Position numbers and translations under genes: made by a program. Below are positions 42,616 to 53,587 of a stretch of 64,000 bases of DNA, in pieces; within the stretch, counting starts at the first letter, position 1, and every line of letters starts with the position of its first letter. The notes below the pieces were generated by a model. The model was not told the origin of the DNA. It did not search any database and was given only the letters and a program-made list of their open reading frames with translations. The DNA is from Sisyra terminalis. Its lineage: Eukaryota; Arthropoda; Insecta; Neuroptera; Sisyridae. The DNA lies in the NCBI GenBank assembly GCA_958496175.1, contig OY292278.1:23994001-24058000 (forward strand). The letters are read 5' to 3'.

Positions 42616-43959
42616 ATGAATTTGAATGATTTAAATTTAAAGAAAATTCAAATTTCGGTGCGATATTTTGATGAAATTTGTCGAACCTGTTCCAACAGAG
42701 GAGATTTAATATCGATTTTTGACGAATCTAACTTCAAAACTACTATAGTAGACATGATTAAGGCAGTTACTTCCGTTCACGTAAAATAACTAAAATGGCA
42801 CTAGAGAAGAGAATATTCTCTAGCTGGCACTTTTTTAAATTATTTTTATTAATACGATTTTTTATTTCAGATTAGTCCAAACGATAATTTACCGAATCAA
42901 ATTTGCAAAGTTTGTATTAAAAGATTAGAATTTTGCTACGATTTTATTAAGCAATGTGAAAAGTTTGATAAAACTTTTCGATCTTTTGTTAATAGTGGAT
43001 ATAAACCATTATTGGTAGAAAATGTAACTGTGAATAAGGAAGTAAAAAATAGTACAAACACCAATTTGACTCCAAACCAAGAGTTGAAAATTGGTGAATT
43101 CAAATTGGAGGTATTTAAAGGAAACGAACACTTTTGTGAAAGTTCACAAGATGGGCAAGAAAATTTCGCAAACACAGATGTTAACGAAATTTATGTTTGT
43201 CAAAGTTGTGGTATTATGGCAGACGAGTATGACGTTTTTACGGAACATTTAAATTTACATTGTAAAGAAATAAAAAATAAGGAAAAGCCTAAAAATAGTT
43301 CCCTACAAGAACTTGAAAATTCCTTACAAAATGTAGAAAATGTTGACTATTCCGCAGCAATACTCGACGATAATTTGTTCTGTAGAATTTGCAATCGTGA
43401 ATTTGATAATGCTCAGGGTTTGCGAATTCATAAGGCGTTTCACAAAAGCCATGATTCCGAAAGCCAAAAATTCTTTTGCAACCTATGCAGTAAAAGTTTC
43501 TACACATCAAAAGGTTTACGCAACCACTACAAATATCACACAAACAAACTTTATGAATGTAAATTTTGTAATAAGAGATTCACGGCAAAAACTCGATTAG
43601 AACTACATCTAAGAACACATACCGGAGAAAAACCATTTTTGTGTAATGATTGTGGAAAGTGCTTTACAAGCAAGACATCGTTAAAAGTCCACGAACTTAC
43701 TCATACCGGTGCACGACCTCATTGTTGCAAGACCTGTGGACGCCGATTTAAACAACATAGTCATTTAAAAAATCATCAGCTTATGCATTCGGGAGTGAAA
43801 TCCTTTGTATGTGCCTGCGGAAAAGCTTTTGCGTTTAAGGGAAATTTAACGGTCCATATGCGAACACATTCAGGGGAGAAACCGTACGTGTGCCCGGTTT
43901 GCAATCGAGGATTCTGTGATTCGCCAGGAATGAAAAGGCATCGAAAAACGCATTTTTAA
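42616..43959 (+). CDS. ZAD-C2H2 zinc-finger protein C (8 fingers)
   Basis: Exons 42616-42780 and 42871-43959; 417 aa. ZAD: CRTC in exon 1, CKVC in exon 2, with the same intron position as A and B (MIKAVTSVH / ISPNDN). Eight fingers from CQSCGIMA to CPVCNRGF. One, CACGKAFAFKGNLTVHMRTH, has only one residue between its cysteines instead of two or more, so its zinc binding may be altered. The first finger is separated from the rest by about 50 residues. More diverged from A and B than they are from each other. Nuclear DNA-binding role inferred from the family. Confidence 0.88.
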
Positions 43960-44983
43960 TTGTTATAGTAAATTATACATTTTTAAAGCTAAAGGAACTT
44001 CAAATTTATGAAATACTTATTTAAAAAAATCCATATTACTTTGTAAATATAAATAATGTTTATTTTTTGTAAATATATTTATAAATACAATATATGCGAA
44101 CAAAGATCGAGCCTCTAGGCATTTTTCTTACTGCAGAAATTGTAACTTAAAAAAATTAAGGAACTTAAAAAATATTTGAAAAAATATGAATTGAAGTTAT
44201 TCTACATTGACTATTTTCATATATAACTAGTGTAGAACCCGTTAGGCCTAATACTTTAATGCCATTTAATAATGCCAACTCTGATACTTTAATACCGCCG
44301 GATTGTTTTTAATTTGAAACTTTCATTTTAAAGTTTTAAAAACTTCTATTACTCTAAGTCGCGCAGTTTCTCACTGTTAATGAAAAATATTTCAAGTAAA
44401 GTAGGCTCCTTGTTAAAAAAAGGCATTTAGAGGTATTTTGAAATCATTAAATTTAAAATGGCTTTAATAACTCTAAACGATTCCTAACAGTTTCTAATGA
44501 CCAAAGGGGTGAAAAGTATATTTAAATTAAATATACAGAATTGGAGAAAAATAATTGTATATGTAGCCCGCGGAGTTATGATACATTTCCCAAATGGCAC
44601 GCAATATCATTTGAGTTGGCCACCCATGTACTAGACGGGTCTCAAAGGTCGAATAATCGGCCATTTTTAATTGCTGATAAAAAATAAGGATTACAAGAAA
44701 AAAACCAACTCATTTTTATAACCACCTGATTTTCCGTTCACTTATAATAACATTTAATTAAAAGGTCAGAAATTGATCGTAAAAGAGCAGTTTGTTTCCT
44801 TAGTTGGTCAGTGGTTGAAAATTCTTTATAAAGTTTTCATCATATGGTGAATTAAGGGTTCAAGTTCAACCAGAAATATTATCACCTTCTAAGTGTAGAA
44901 AAATTTCGACAATTTGGTAATCTAAATGGCTATTTTTTATTGTTGTTAATTATCGTCGCTTTACAATTGTCCAAATATTTGGC
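43960..44983. other. intergenic region between ZAD gene C and SINE copy 5
   Basis: Contains a GGCATTT-family element at about 44412-44505. A GC-richer block at 44570-44680 (GCCCGCGGAGTTATG..., GGCCACCCATG) looks like a repeat relic of unknown type. No ORF. Confidence 0.35.
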
Positions 44984-45085
44984 GACTCTAGAGTTAATAA
45001 AAAACTGTAAATTGTGAAATATTGATAAATTCACTCAATACGAGAATCGAACCGTGCACCTATGCAATTTTGAAATTTTTCCGTA
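44984..45085 (-). repeat. tRNA-derived SINE, copy 5 (truncated head)
   Basis: On the minus strand: B-box-like CGGTTCGATTCTC, GAGTGAATTTATCAATATTTC, TTATTAACTCTAGAGTCGCC; the A-box end is lost. Confidence 0.65.
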
Positions 45086-45327
45086 ATGTATAGGAGCTAA
45101 TTTTGTTTCAGTGTGGTTTATGTGAAACCATATGTTACACTATACACTTAAAATAAAAGTTATATTTGGAAACTGCAATATTATTATTATTTTTGGGTAA
45201 AAAACAAACATTATCTATATTTTTAAAAACTAACGAATTTATTAATAAAATACAATATTTTTAATTAATTACAATACATTTTTAATAAAAGAAACTCTGA
45301 ATTTTCTATAGTAGTTTACTTATCATC

Positions 45328-45635
45328 TTACCCAACGATATTGAAGACATCTACGGGAATTCCTGTATTAACTAATCCTACTTGATCTAAAACAAAACAA
45401 AAAATAAAAATATTTTTTGCTTTGATATATTTTATTATTATAGTTAGACAAAAATATTACCAAAGTCGGGATTCAGGATTCTTGAGAAATAATTACATGC
45501 CGCTGTAAAAAAATAAAAAATCAATTTCAAATTATTGATAAAAGACTTTAGTTACTAACCTGGTAATCCAAACGAAGCTTCGATTAATAATGCGACAATA
45601 ACGAGAGCAAAGATGAAATATTTTATATGCGACAT
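45328..45635 (-). CDS. small secreted peptide, 58 aa, three exons
   Basis: Exons (minus): 45635-45560, 45502-45461, 45386-45328; phases agree and the stop is TAA. Residues 1-23 form a strong signal peptide (YFIFALVIVALLIEASFG). The predicted mature part is about 35 residues: one cysteine (ACNYF), then SRILNPDF in exon 2, and GLVNTGIPVDVFNIVG at the C-terminus. There is no dibasic processing site and no cysteine pair, so it does not look like a defensin or a classical neuropeptide precursor. Three tiny exons with clean splice sites argue for a real gene. TATA-like motifs on the minus strand lie at 45701-45708 and 45758-45766. I do not recognise the family. An induced immune or secreted structural peptide is possible, but unproven. 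Confidence 0.6.
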
Positions 45636-45700
45636 TTTGTAGAAATTGTTTTACCAAAAATGAAAAATTATAATATAAGAAGTAGATAATTCAAAATAAG

Positions 45701-45708
45701 TCTTATAT
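45701..45708 (-). promoter_or_regulatory. TATA-like box of the small peptide gene
   Basis: Minus strand CATATAAG about 70 bases before the ATG. A second, TATATAAGC, lies at 45758-45766. The distance to the start codon suits a short 5' UTR. Confidence 0.35.
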
Positions 45709-45779
45709 GCTTGGTAATATTGAAGAAAGTTATATTCTTTTATATTGATTTCCTTCGGCTTATATACCTACCTACTAGT

Positions 45780-46441
45780 TGAATCTAATGGAAATTTCTG
45801 AAATAATAGTTGCATTGGAATCAAATAATATTTTCTTTGCGATATGAAGTTAATAAAGTTTATAAATTTTATGATTTAATGGCTTAATGATGGATGAATT
45901 TTTTACAATGAGTTTGTACTTATTTATACGCCTGTGCTATTTTTAAATTATTTTTGTTTAGTTATAATTACATTTTGATGCCTTCCTTTAAATTTCCATG
46001 CGATTTTTTTAAAGTAGACTATGTGCGTATTAAACTATGCAAGTGAAATATAATTTATCATATGAGCCGTATGAATTATTTTGTACACCTTATTTAGCGG
46101 TCTCCACCAATGAATGTTGGCAATTATATTGAAAAACTTTATAGTCTGTCCTCTGCGGTTCTTATTAGTTGTTTAGGTAACAACGTTTAGCCCTGGGCAT
46201 TATCGAATGTTCCTCATTAATGATAATTTGTTTCTTCCTATTTCACGTTTTCCCTATATTTTTATTTGTATAATGAGCTGAGTATAGCGGTATTTGTCAT
46301 TCTTTAGTACATGACCCAAGTAAGACGTCTTGCGAATTTTTATTATATGGTAGAACTCGCGTTTCTGTTTACTACGTAGTAATACTGTCAGTATCCCAAA
46401 TTAATGATAGTATTACTCATCGTGTAATACTGATGGTATTA
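45780..46441. other. intergenic DNA
   Basis: No gene recognised. Short repeats of AATACTG(T/A)CAGTAT-like words (46380-46440) flank the mariner insertion site. Confidence 0.3.
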
Positions 46442-47364
46442 TTGGGTTGTTCGGAAAGTAATTTCGTTTTTTTCCGACAAAAGATTTAATTGTATTTTTT
46501 GCACTAATTTTATAGTTAAGCCGTATAATCATTATATGTTTTAAGAGCTAATATAGCAAGGCTTGTATGTGAAAAAGTTCAAGTGATTCTACGCAATAGT
46601 TTTTGGTGCGTGTCCTTTTAAATATGGAGAGCAAAAACCAGAACTGTCCTCATATCTTAATTTTTCACTATAGAAAAAGTAAAATGTTGTTCAATCAAGA
46701 AAATATTAACCGATGTATATGCAGAAGATGTATTGGCAGCACGCCAGTGCCAAAACTAGTTTTTAAAATTTTGATCGTCGGCAATTTTGATGTCGAAGAT
46801 GCACCACGGTCTGGAAGACCGGTTGAAGTTGATCAAGTCACAATGAAATCATTAGTTGATGCAAACCAGTGAATAACAGCACGTAAGATCGGTAAAAGGT
46901 AAAATTTACCAAATTCAATTTTTAATGACCCACTTGAAAGGCCTAGGATTAACCTCGAACTACGATATATGGGTTCCCTATGTTTTTATGGGGAGAAATT
47001 TGACCTCATATAACTTTTGTTACTCGCCTAAAGCTTTTACAACTTGAATGGAATAAAATGCCATACCCATCATATTCTACAGATCTGGCACCTTCGGTGT
47101 ATTATTGGTTTTGACCACTGCAAAATCTTTTAGACGGTAAAACCTTTACTTCAAATGAGGAAGTCAAAAATCCCCCAAGAACAATTTTTGTTTAAAAAGA
47201 GCAAAAATTTTTTCAGTGAAAAATCATACTACAGCCAGAAAAATGGCAAAAGGTATTGAACCAGAATGGCCAGTATATAATTTAATAAAATAATTATTCA
47301 CTATACGAAAATTGCCTTTCATTATCACAAAAAAAAAATCGAAATTACTTTCCGAACAACCTCA
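46442..47364 (+). mobile_element. mariner-like element, internally deleted
   Basis: Ends TTGGGTTGTTCGGAAAGTAA and the inverse TTACTTTCCGAACAACCTCA, each followed or preceded by TA, the mariner target. Coding remnants: HILIFHYRKSKMLF and GNFDVEDAPRSGRPVEVD from the N-terminal HTH region, then SYSTDLAPSVYYWF, LLDGKTFTSNEEVKNPP and EPEWPVYN from the end of the catalytic domain. The middle is missing and stops occur, so it is inactive. Confidence 0.85.
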
Positions 47365-47730
47365 TACGTTGATATTGAAGGAATTCAAAATTATTTCAAT
47401 CCATAATATCAGTATTATGGACCACACCTAGTCGCACCTGGACACGCCGCTAAATTGGTAGGAACTAAGGAGATACTAACTGTATTACTGATCATGTAAG
47501 GTCCACTATAGCTGCAGGTGACATTATTGCTAAAATCTTTAAGTCTTCAAAGTGTATACCGATAGCAAGAAATCATAAAGTTTGTAAAGTAAGCTCCGGG
47601 CCTGCTTTGTTCTTGATTTAGTTTCTAGATTGGAGTCAAGCTTACTATTGACTCAACTTTCCAAGATCTTAAATCGGTCAACATGTTCTACCGTTTATTC
47701 TACAGAGTATAGGGACCTACTTCCTTCTGG

Positions 47731-47945
47731 CTCCTGTTCCTTTTAGATCGACTAAAAACTGGTAACGTTTCATTTTCTACTTTGTTTTTAATCTAATTCG
47801 CGAATAAATCGACCCACAATGAAAATTTATTCACAAAAGAGGCAATTGCAACTTATTAGAATTAAATCAACAAAAAAATTGCGAATAGAATAAAAAACAA
47901 AGTAGAAAATACAACATCGCCAGCTTTTGACCGACCTCAAAGGGT
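47731..47945. mobile_element. 220-bp palindromic MITE, copy 3
   Basis: Left: AACTGGTAACGTTTCATTTTC, right: AAAATACAACATCGCCAGC and TTTTGACCGACC. Somewhat diverged. Confidence 0.7.
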
Positions 47946-48420
47946 CCTGAAGGTCCTGAGCTCCCGGGTACTGCAAAAGGTATTATTGTCGATATATTAC
48001 TATGTCGACGTTACTACGCAGACGAAGTTTAGAAGCAAATTGTTGAACATCAACAAGTTATATTTATCATAACTTAACATTTCAACTTTATAAATATTGT
48101 TCAGGGGTATTTACGCAATGCAAAGGTATAGGTTTTGAATTTTAAGTAAATTAAACTTTTACAATGTTTATGCTTATTCAGTACCTACATTGAGCACTTA
48201 ATTAATTTTGTTTGCATGTACAATTATTAATTGAATTCGTAGACGATAAATACTTTTCAGTTTCCATAGTGAATAATATTTAAAATTATTTATCCATTTC
48301 AAATGTTTGTTTTGTAGGATTTTAAAGGCAAAATATAAATGTATATAATTTTTTATTATTATCTCAGTTTTTATTTTATTTTTTGCTTATTTTCTCTGAA
48401 AAAAATTGCAAATTTCAACT
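47946..48420. other. upstream region of ZAD gene D
   Basis: AT-rich; no repeat or ORF recognised. Holds the promoter of the next gene. Confidence 0.35.
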
Positions 48421-49622
48421 ATGGACATTTGTGACCTATTCGATGATAATAGAACTTGTCGATTATGTATGACCACTGATCATTTGATATCGATTTTTGA
48501 CTACAACGGAAACGATAATGTATCTTTAGCATATAAAATTGAAGCATGCACTTCGATTCAGGTATATACTTTTTTTCAAAAAAGTAAAAATATAAGATAA
48601 AATGATAATAAGTATTTATGTACTTTTAGATTTCACCCACGGATATTTTGCCGAAAAATTTATGCCAAACATGTTTGAATCAAATAAATCAATCGTTTGT
48701 GTTTTTACAAAGATCGCAGTATATAAATAATTTTCTACAATGCCGTTACGTACAAAATCTGGATTCAGTTCCATTGGTTAATACTTATAACCACCTCAAA
48801 ATTAAGAGCATTGAAAAAATAAGCTTTGAACAGTTCCAGAAGTTTCCAGATCTCCCATGTAATAGCCTACTCCCTTTTGAAAAAAGTCAAACTATTGATA
48901 GTTCTGAGGCTGATGAACAAGATCTAAAAGATCCAAACATCGTTCATTCAGAAGCTCGTAATTTACGAACGCATTTATCTTGTACGATTTGTTCGACCGT
49001 TTTCAATCGTAATGAATATCTAAAACACTACGAAAAGCATCGAAAACTTATAACGACCACTCTTCAAAACTCGGAGAACCGTTTTAAGTCGACTGTTAAA
49101 AAGAAGAGGAACCCATCGGAGGAACTCAACTTTATAAGCATGTTTCGATGCGAAATCTGCAAAAAAATTTTTACATCATGGGTGGAACTTCGCAAACACT
49201 TCTTCAAGGACCATAAAAGGAATCTTGCGAATCTGAAACGAAAATGTCTAATTTGTAATTCGTACTATCCGCTAAACCATTTAAAAACGCATTACCACAA
49301 CGAACACACGATGTCCTTCTGTGAAATATGCAATATAGTATTTTTCAATGGTTATTATTTGGAAATTCATATTGCATTGAAGCATCGTCAACGACACAAA
49401 CGAACTCACCAGCCAGCGAAAATTACACCGAAGAAGTCAAAAAAAATTGTTTCCAAACCATATTTTTGTTGTGTTTGTAAAAAGAGTTACAGTAAATTTA
49501 AGAATTTGCTTAAACATGTTAAAAACCATTCGAAAATGTCATGTAAAATTTGTAAGAAACGCTTCTTTTCCAAAAATAGTTTGTTAAAGCACAAAAATAT
49601 GAAACATTCTAAAAGTATATAA
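48421..49622 (+). CDS. ZAD-C2H2 zinc-finger protein D (6 fingers, divergent)
   Basis: Exons 48421-48561 and 48630-49622; 377 aa. ZAD: CRLC in exon 1, CQTC in exon 2; intron at the same place (YKIEACTSIQ / ISPTDILP). Six fingers: CTICSTVF, CEICKKIF, CLICNSYY, CEICNIVF, CCVCKKSY and CKICKKRF, mostly with H-X3/4/5-H ends and long or basic linkers instead of TGEKP. The third lacks the usual aromatic spacing (CLICNSYYPLNHLKTHYHNEH) but keeps all ligands. Sequence-specific binding by the classic linker mode is less likely than for A-C; protein or RNA contacts are possible. The start is the ATG before DICDLF. Confidence 0.85.
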
Positions 49623-49729
49623 TCAAACATATTTCAAATATATAGTTCTAATGAAGTTTTTAAAATAATTGTCAAATTCTTTGCATTTTCTATGTGATGC
49701 AGAATAAGAGAGTATGTCGCTATCAAAAA

Positions 49730-49795
49730 AAATCCACATAAATCCCAATAAATCCATATGGATTTATGTGAGAAACCACATGGAAAATGATGGAT
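49730..49795. repeat. ATCCATATGG-type short repeats, cluster 1
   Basis: Repeated words ATCCACATAAATCCC, AATCCATATGGATTTATGTG and AACCACATGG; related to the longer cluster at 51150-51290. Confidence 0.45.
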
Positions 49796-49843
49796 ATGTG
49801 AGAAATAAAGATAGTCTAGAGACAATATATTCAGTTATCGAAC

Positions 49844-49849
49844 AATAAA
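49844..49849 (+). terminator. polyadenylation signal of ZAD gene D
   Basis: AATAAA about 220 bases after the stop; earlier AATAAA-like hexamers (49803) also occur, so the choice is uncertain. Confidence 0.35.
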
Positions 49850-50216
49850 AGAACAATCTTATTTTCAAATTAAAGTTTAAACATTTTTGTCACCCACTCA
49901 CCATAGAATCCAAGATATGCGTTCAAGTTTCATTTTTTCCATCCATAATTTCAATTCCAATCGCACAATTTCAAAAGAAACGTTTGCGCTGGAAACTATA
50001 CCTACAGGTATTTTTCACTGTTTTAAATGTTTTTAATTTTTACTAAAACTAAAACTAAAATATCTTTAACGGAGATGGAAAACAACCCTGTTAAAAACAT
50101 TTTAAGGGGAAAGTATTTTTTTTTGCATTTTTTAAATTGAATGTATATCTTAAAAATATTGTCTTAAAATTTCAAGTCGATTGAAACGAAATTGACGTAG
50201 TTACGTGTATTTTTGT

Positions 50217-50435
50217 CTCAAGTGAACTTTAGCACACCCACAATCAGGCAACGTTGCATTTTCGACTTTGTTTTTAATTTAACTCGCGATATTTTTGTTA
50301 ATTCCATTCTAATATGGTAAAATTCTCTGTTGTGGTTAAATTTTCATTATGGACCGATTTAATCGCGAATTAAATTAAAAACAAAGTCGAAAATGCAACA
50401 TTGCCAGATTGTAGGTGTGCTAAAGTACACATGAG
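50217..50435. mobile_element. 220-bp palindromic MITE, copy 4
   Basis: Nearly perfect foldback: TTTAGCACACCCACAATCAGG and AACGTTGCATTTTCGAC at left, with the inverse ending GATTGTAGGTGTGCTAAA at right. Same subfamily as copy 1 (CACACCCACAATC end). Confidence 0.8.
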
Positions 50436-51149
50436 CCCTTTAGATATCATGGATGATAGTAACATGGACTTTATGGACTTAGAATTGATGATTCAGTATG
50501 GTAAGACGATAAAATTTGCTTATAAACGTTTTATAGTAGATTTTTGTAGCGTTCAATCATTTTTTTTTACAATTACAAATTAGCCGATTTTTTTTGTAAA
50601 AAAAAAAAACGTTTTTCCCTTCAAAGAGTTCCCAAAAATTGAAAAATTTAAATTTCAAACTATTATCTAACGAATGAACTTCGATTTTTGATTTTAAATG
50701 ATCCAGCATCAAGTTATGAGGGGCACTGGAATTCTATTTTTTCCGAAACACGTTCGAATAATTGCTGCCATTGTCGTATTTTTTAATATTTCTTCGGGAA
50801 AATTTTATACAATATTCTTCGAATGTCATACTTTAATATGCTTTTGGTCTTAATAAAGATATTTTAACTGTGTCGTCAAAGAAAAATTTGCAAAAATATG
50901 ACTTCTTCATACGAATTAACCTTCCTCTCCTTGAATGCTCAGAAAACCTACTAGAAACCATTAGAAGTCGTTTAAAGTTATTAAAGGTATTTGAAATGTA
51001 ATGATTTTAATCTTGGAAGACAAACTTAATTTTACATCCCGTAACAAAATCTATGAAAATAAATAACTAAAATTAATTTCTGGTAAATCATTAACAGTGC
51101 TCTTTTATAAATTTGTATGGGGAAAAAACTGTGAAAATCCAATTGGAAA
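50436..51149. other. intergenic DNA with one GGCATTT-family copy
   Basis: A minus-strand GGCATTT-family copy at about 50935-51015 (AACCATTAGAAGTCGTTTAAAG). Otherwise AT-rich with nothing recognised. Confidence 0.35.
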
Positions 51150-51290
51150 TCATTGATATTTCTATGCGAATTCCTATAGGAATCCATTCGAAACAATCAC
51201 ATGGGAATCCATATAGGGGAATCCACATGGGAAGCCAATAGGAATTCATATGGGAAACCACATAGAAATCCTCTTAGATCCTATATGGGT
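51150..51290. repeat. ATCCATATGG-type short repeats, cluster 2
   Basis: At least eight degenerate 12-14-bp units such as GGGAATCCATATAGG, GGAATCCACATGGG, AGGAATTCATATGGG and GAAACCACATAG. Irregular spacing suggests an old minisatellite. Confidence 0.55.
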
Positions 51291-51310
51291 TTTTTTAAAA
51301 CTTTTAAACT

Positions 51311-51366
51311 TTTGAGACTGACTCACCGAATCCTTGGGGTTCAATTGAACCCAGATTAAGAACCCT
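51311..51366. repeat. fragment of the CAGTGGTTCTTAA hAT-like MITE
   Basis: GACTGACTCACCGAATCCTT and TTCAATTGAACCCAGATTAAG match the right end of the copies at 12866-13089 and 54333-54543. Confidence 0.5.
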
Positions 51367-51544
51367 GTTTTAAAGTGTTATGATACAATGAAATTTTATT
51401 TGGTAAAAGATTGGTATAACGAGCGAAGCAAGCAAGAGACGAAGTCCGTCCATTTTACGGAAAATAAGTTTATTATAATTTAGTCCTTTGAATGATAAAA
51501 TATTTTTTATGTACATAAGTTTATAATTTAGTTTATAATTTGTT

Positions 51545-52243
51545 TTAAATACTTGATTTGATATTGGTAATTTGTGTTGTCTTCATATCATTCGTAAGTA
51601 GTTCAAGCTTATCTCTTTCCATGAAATATCCTTGGAAGCCATAAATTTCTGTTTCATTTTTCGCTCCAAGCTTTTCGTAAAACTTTCTCGCTCGATTCCA
51701 GTTTATGACAACAAATCTCAACAGTACACAATTCAATTCGATTGCTTCCTGGAATTAATTACAGAGTTAAAACATCTTAAACTGTATGAAATATTAAATT
51801 TTAAAGACTTGAGCCACTAATTTCATCAATTTTCGTCCAATACTTAAACTACGATATTGATCTCGAACGTAAAGATTTTCCAAATATAATACTCGGCCTT
51901 GCATTGCAAATCCTGGATAGGTTAATGCAAAGCCTGCTAATTTTTGATCAACTTCAGCAATGTAACATTTAAACAAAGGTGGATCATCAAACCCATTTTT
52001 CAAAATTTCTAAAAAAAGAAGAAAAAAAGTTAAACAATATCGACTATATCTGCTTCTTACCTTTCTTCTCGGCTACATCATTGGGAAAATTGTGATATTC
52101 AAGCAGCTCCTAAAAGAATGAAATTTAATATGAAATTTAAGAAAAAGGTTCCAAGGCTTTTTGATTACCGCCATCATATTCCAAATTTCCTCGACGTCTT
52201 GTCGACTTGCTTTTCTAAGCACCAGCTCATTTTTTGCACTCAT
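51545..52243 (-). CDS. SSAT-like GNAT N-acetyltransferase
   Basis: Exons (minus): 52243-52169, 52109-52061, 52008-51809, 51748-51545; 175 aa, the size of spermidine/spermine N1-acetyltransferase (171). Start: ATG before SAKNELVLRKASRQDVEEIW. Motif order fits the family: LLEYHNFPNDV, CYIAEVDQKLAGFALTYPGF, LYLENLYVRDQYRSLSIGRK (motif A, acetyl-CoA loop), VINWNRARKFYEKLGAKN (motif B) and a C-terminal ERDKLELL. Motif A reads R-S-L-S-I-G instead of RGxGxG: the first loop glycine is serine, which may weaken cofactor binding. The donor of exon 3 (GTCTTT) is poor but needed for the frame. Transfers acetyl from acetyl-CoA to a polyamine or a lysine-analogue amine; substrate unproven. AATAAA on the minus strand at 51469-51474. 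Confidence 0.85.
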
Positions 52244-52787
52244 TGTGTTCCTTGAATATTTTCTGCAAAAGATAAAGATTTCAAAAGAACTTCATCAACG
52301 CAAATTATTGATTAAAAACTAATCATAATGATTCTTCAAAAATCGACAAAAAGATAAAGCTGGATAAGATTATAGCGATTTAAAAAAATGCTGTTGTAAT
52401 TCCAATTTGATCGTGGAATAATCAAATTCAAGGTATGCTTACGTTTTCTTTGAACTTGATAAGTTATTTTAGACATTTTCGAGGGCCTTTTATATTTTTT
52501 TTTCAAATCTAGCGATAAAATTATCTGCTTCAGTAAAGCAATAAACCAAATCTATAAAAATTAAAGACTGGCTACTTTTACGAATTTTAAATTCATTTAA
52601 TTGATTTTAATAGTATTTGGCTGTAACTTTCCGGACCATAGAACCGTCTGGTTCTTAGAGTAAAAACATGAAGTAGTTTTGAACTTTTTTCACTTGGATA
52701 GACAGAAAATCGCTGGGTGGACTGAGTTCAAAGTTCCATGAAAGGGAAATGAATATTTTTTTCATGAAAACGTTTAAAGTTTTGGTT
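52244..52787. other. upstream region of the acetyltransferase gene
   Basis: AT-rich, no ORF or repeat recognised; presumably 5' UTR, possible further non-coding exon and promoter of the minus-strand gene. Confidence 0.35.
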
Positions 52788-53135
52788 AATGAACACTAGT
52801 GTTGAACTGAAACTAGTTCTTACGACCGAAACCGAAATCGAATTTCGGCATCAGTCTCAGTTTCGGCCGAAACCGAAACTGAAACTTCCATGAAAATTAT
52901 TTTTCCGTAGGAAAAAAGTTAGTTATAATTAGTCAGCTTTTACTTTTAAATCACATAGGTACTTATTTTTCATTCAGTCTCTGATATTTGAGCTTATATC
53001 AATTTTTATTTTAAATAATTTATTTATGCTTCTTAAAGAAGGAATTGATTTGAAAGACAAACACCTAATTTTAATTTTTAATATTAATTACGAATAATAT
53101 AAAATGAAATAAAAGTAGCCTAATGTTTAGTGGTA

Positions 53136-53262
53136 AATGGTCAAGGTGGTCGCTCCAAAACTAATAAATGTTCGGTTCAAATTTCGTATCGAGCAAACTT
53201 TCGATATTTCTCAATTTACGAATTTTCATTAACACTAGAGTCGCTAAAGACCTTGGTAAATA
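53136..53262 (+). repeat. tRNA-derived SINE, copy 6
   Basis: TGGTCAAGGTGGTCGCTCC, B-box-like CGGTTCAAATTTC, GAGCAAACTTTCGATATTTC and CATTAACACTAGAGTCGC. Plus strand, tail toward the MITE. Confidence 0.75.
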
Positions 53263-53326
53263 ATAATTTAAAACAAAATTACTCTTTACCTATTTTTTTA
53301 AATTGTTATTTATTGTTGCTTTTTAA

Positions 53327-53581
53327 GGGGGCATCCATTAATTACGTGAGACGTTTAGGGGGGAGAAGGTGTCAAGCAAAATCTCTAACTATCTTACGCG
53401 GGGAAGAAAATTGCCTTGGTAAATATCACGTATTTTTTTAAAATTGTTTTTTTAAATAAATCTTATGCAATCGAAGCACAGATTTACAAGTAAACAAGTA
53501 AAACCTCACAAAATCTTCCCAAGGATGGAGGGCGAGTCGAAAAGTAGCTAAAATTGTCTCATCTAATTAATGGATGCCCCC
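53327..53581. mobile_element. Harbinger-like MITE (GGGGGCATCC termini)
   Basis: Starts GGGGGCATCCATTAATTACG and ends TAATTAATGGATGCCCCC; flanked on both sides by TAA, a 3-bp target duplication as in PIF/Harbinger. 255 bp, no ORF. The class is inferred from target length and terminal Gs only. Related copy at 3884-4145. Confidence 0.65.
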
Positions 53582-53587
53582 TAACAT

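Noticed and set aside
46603..46872. Independent gene encoding an 89-aa protein
   Set aside because: It is the N-terminal part of a mariner transposase, flanked by mariner terminal repeats and TA, with the rest deleted.
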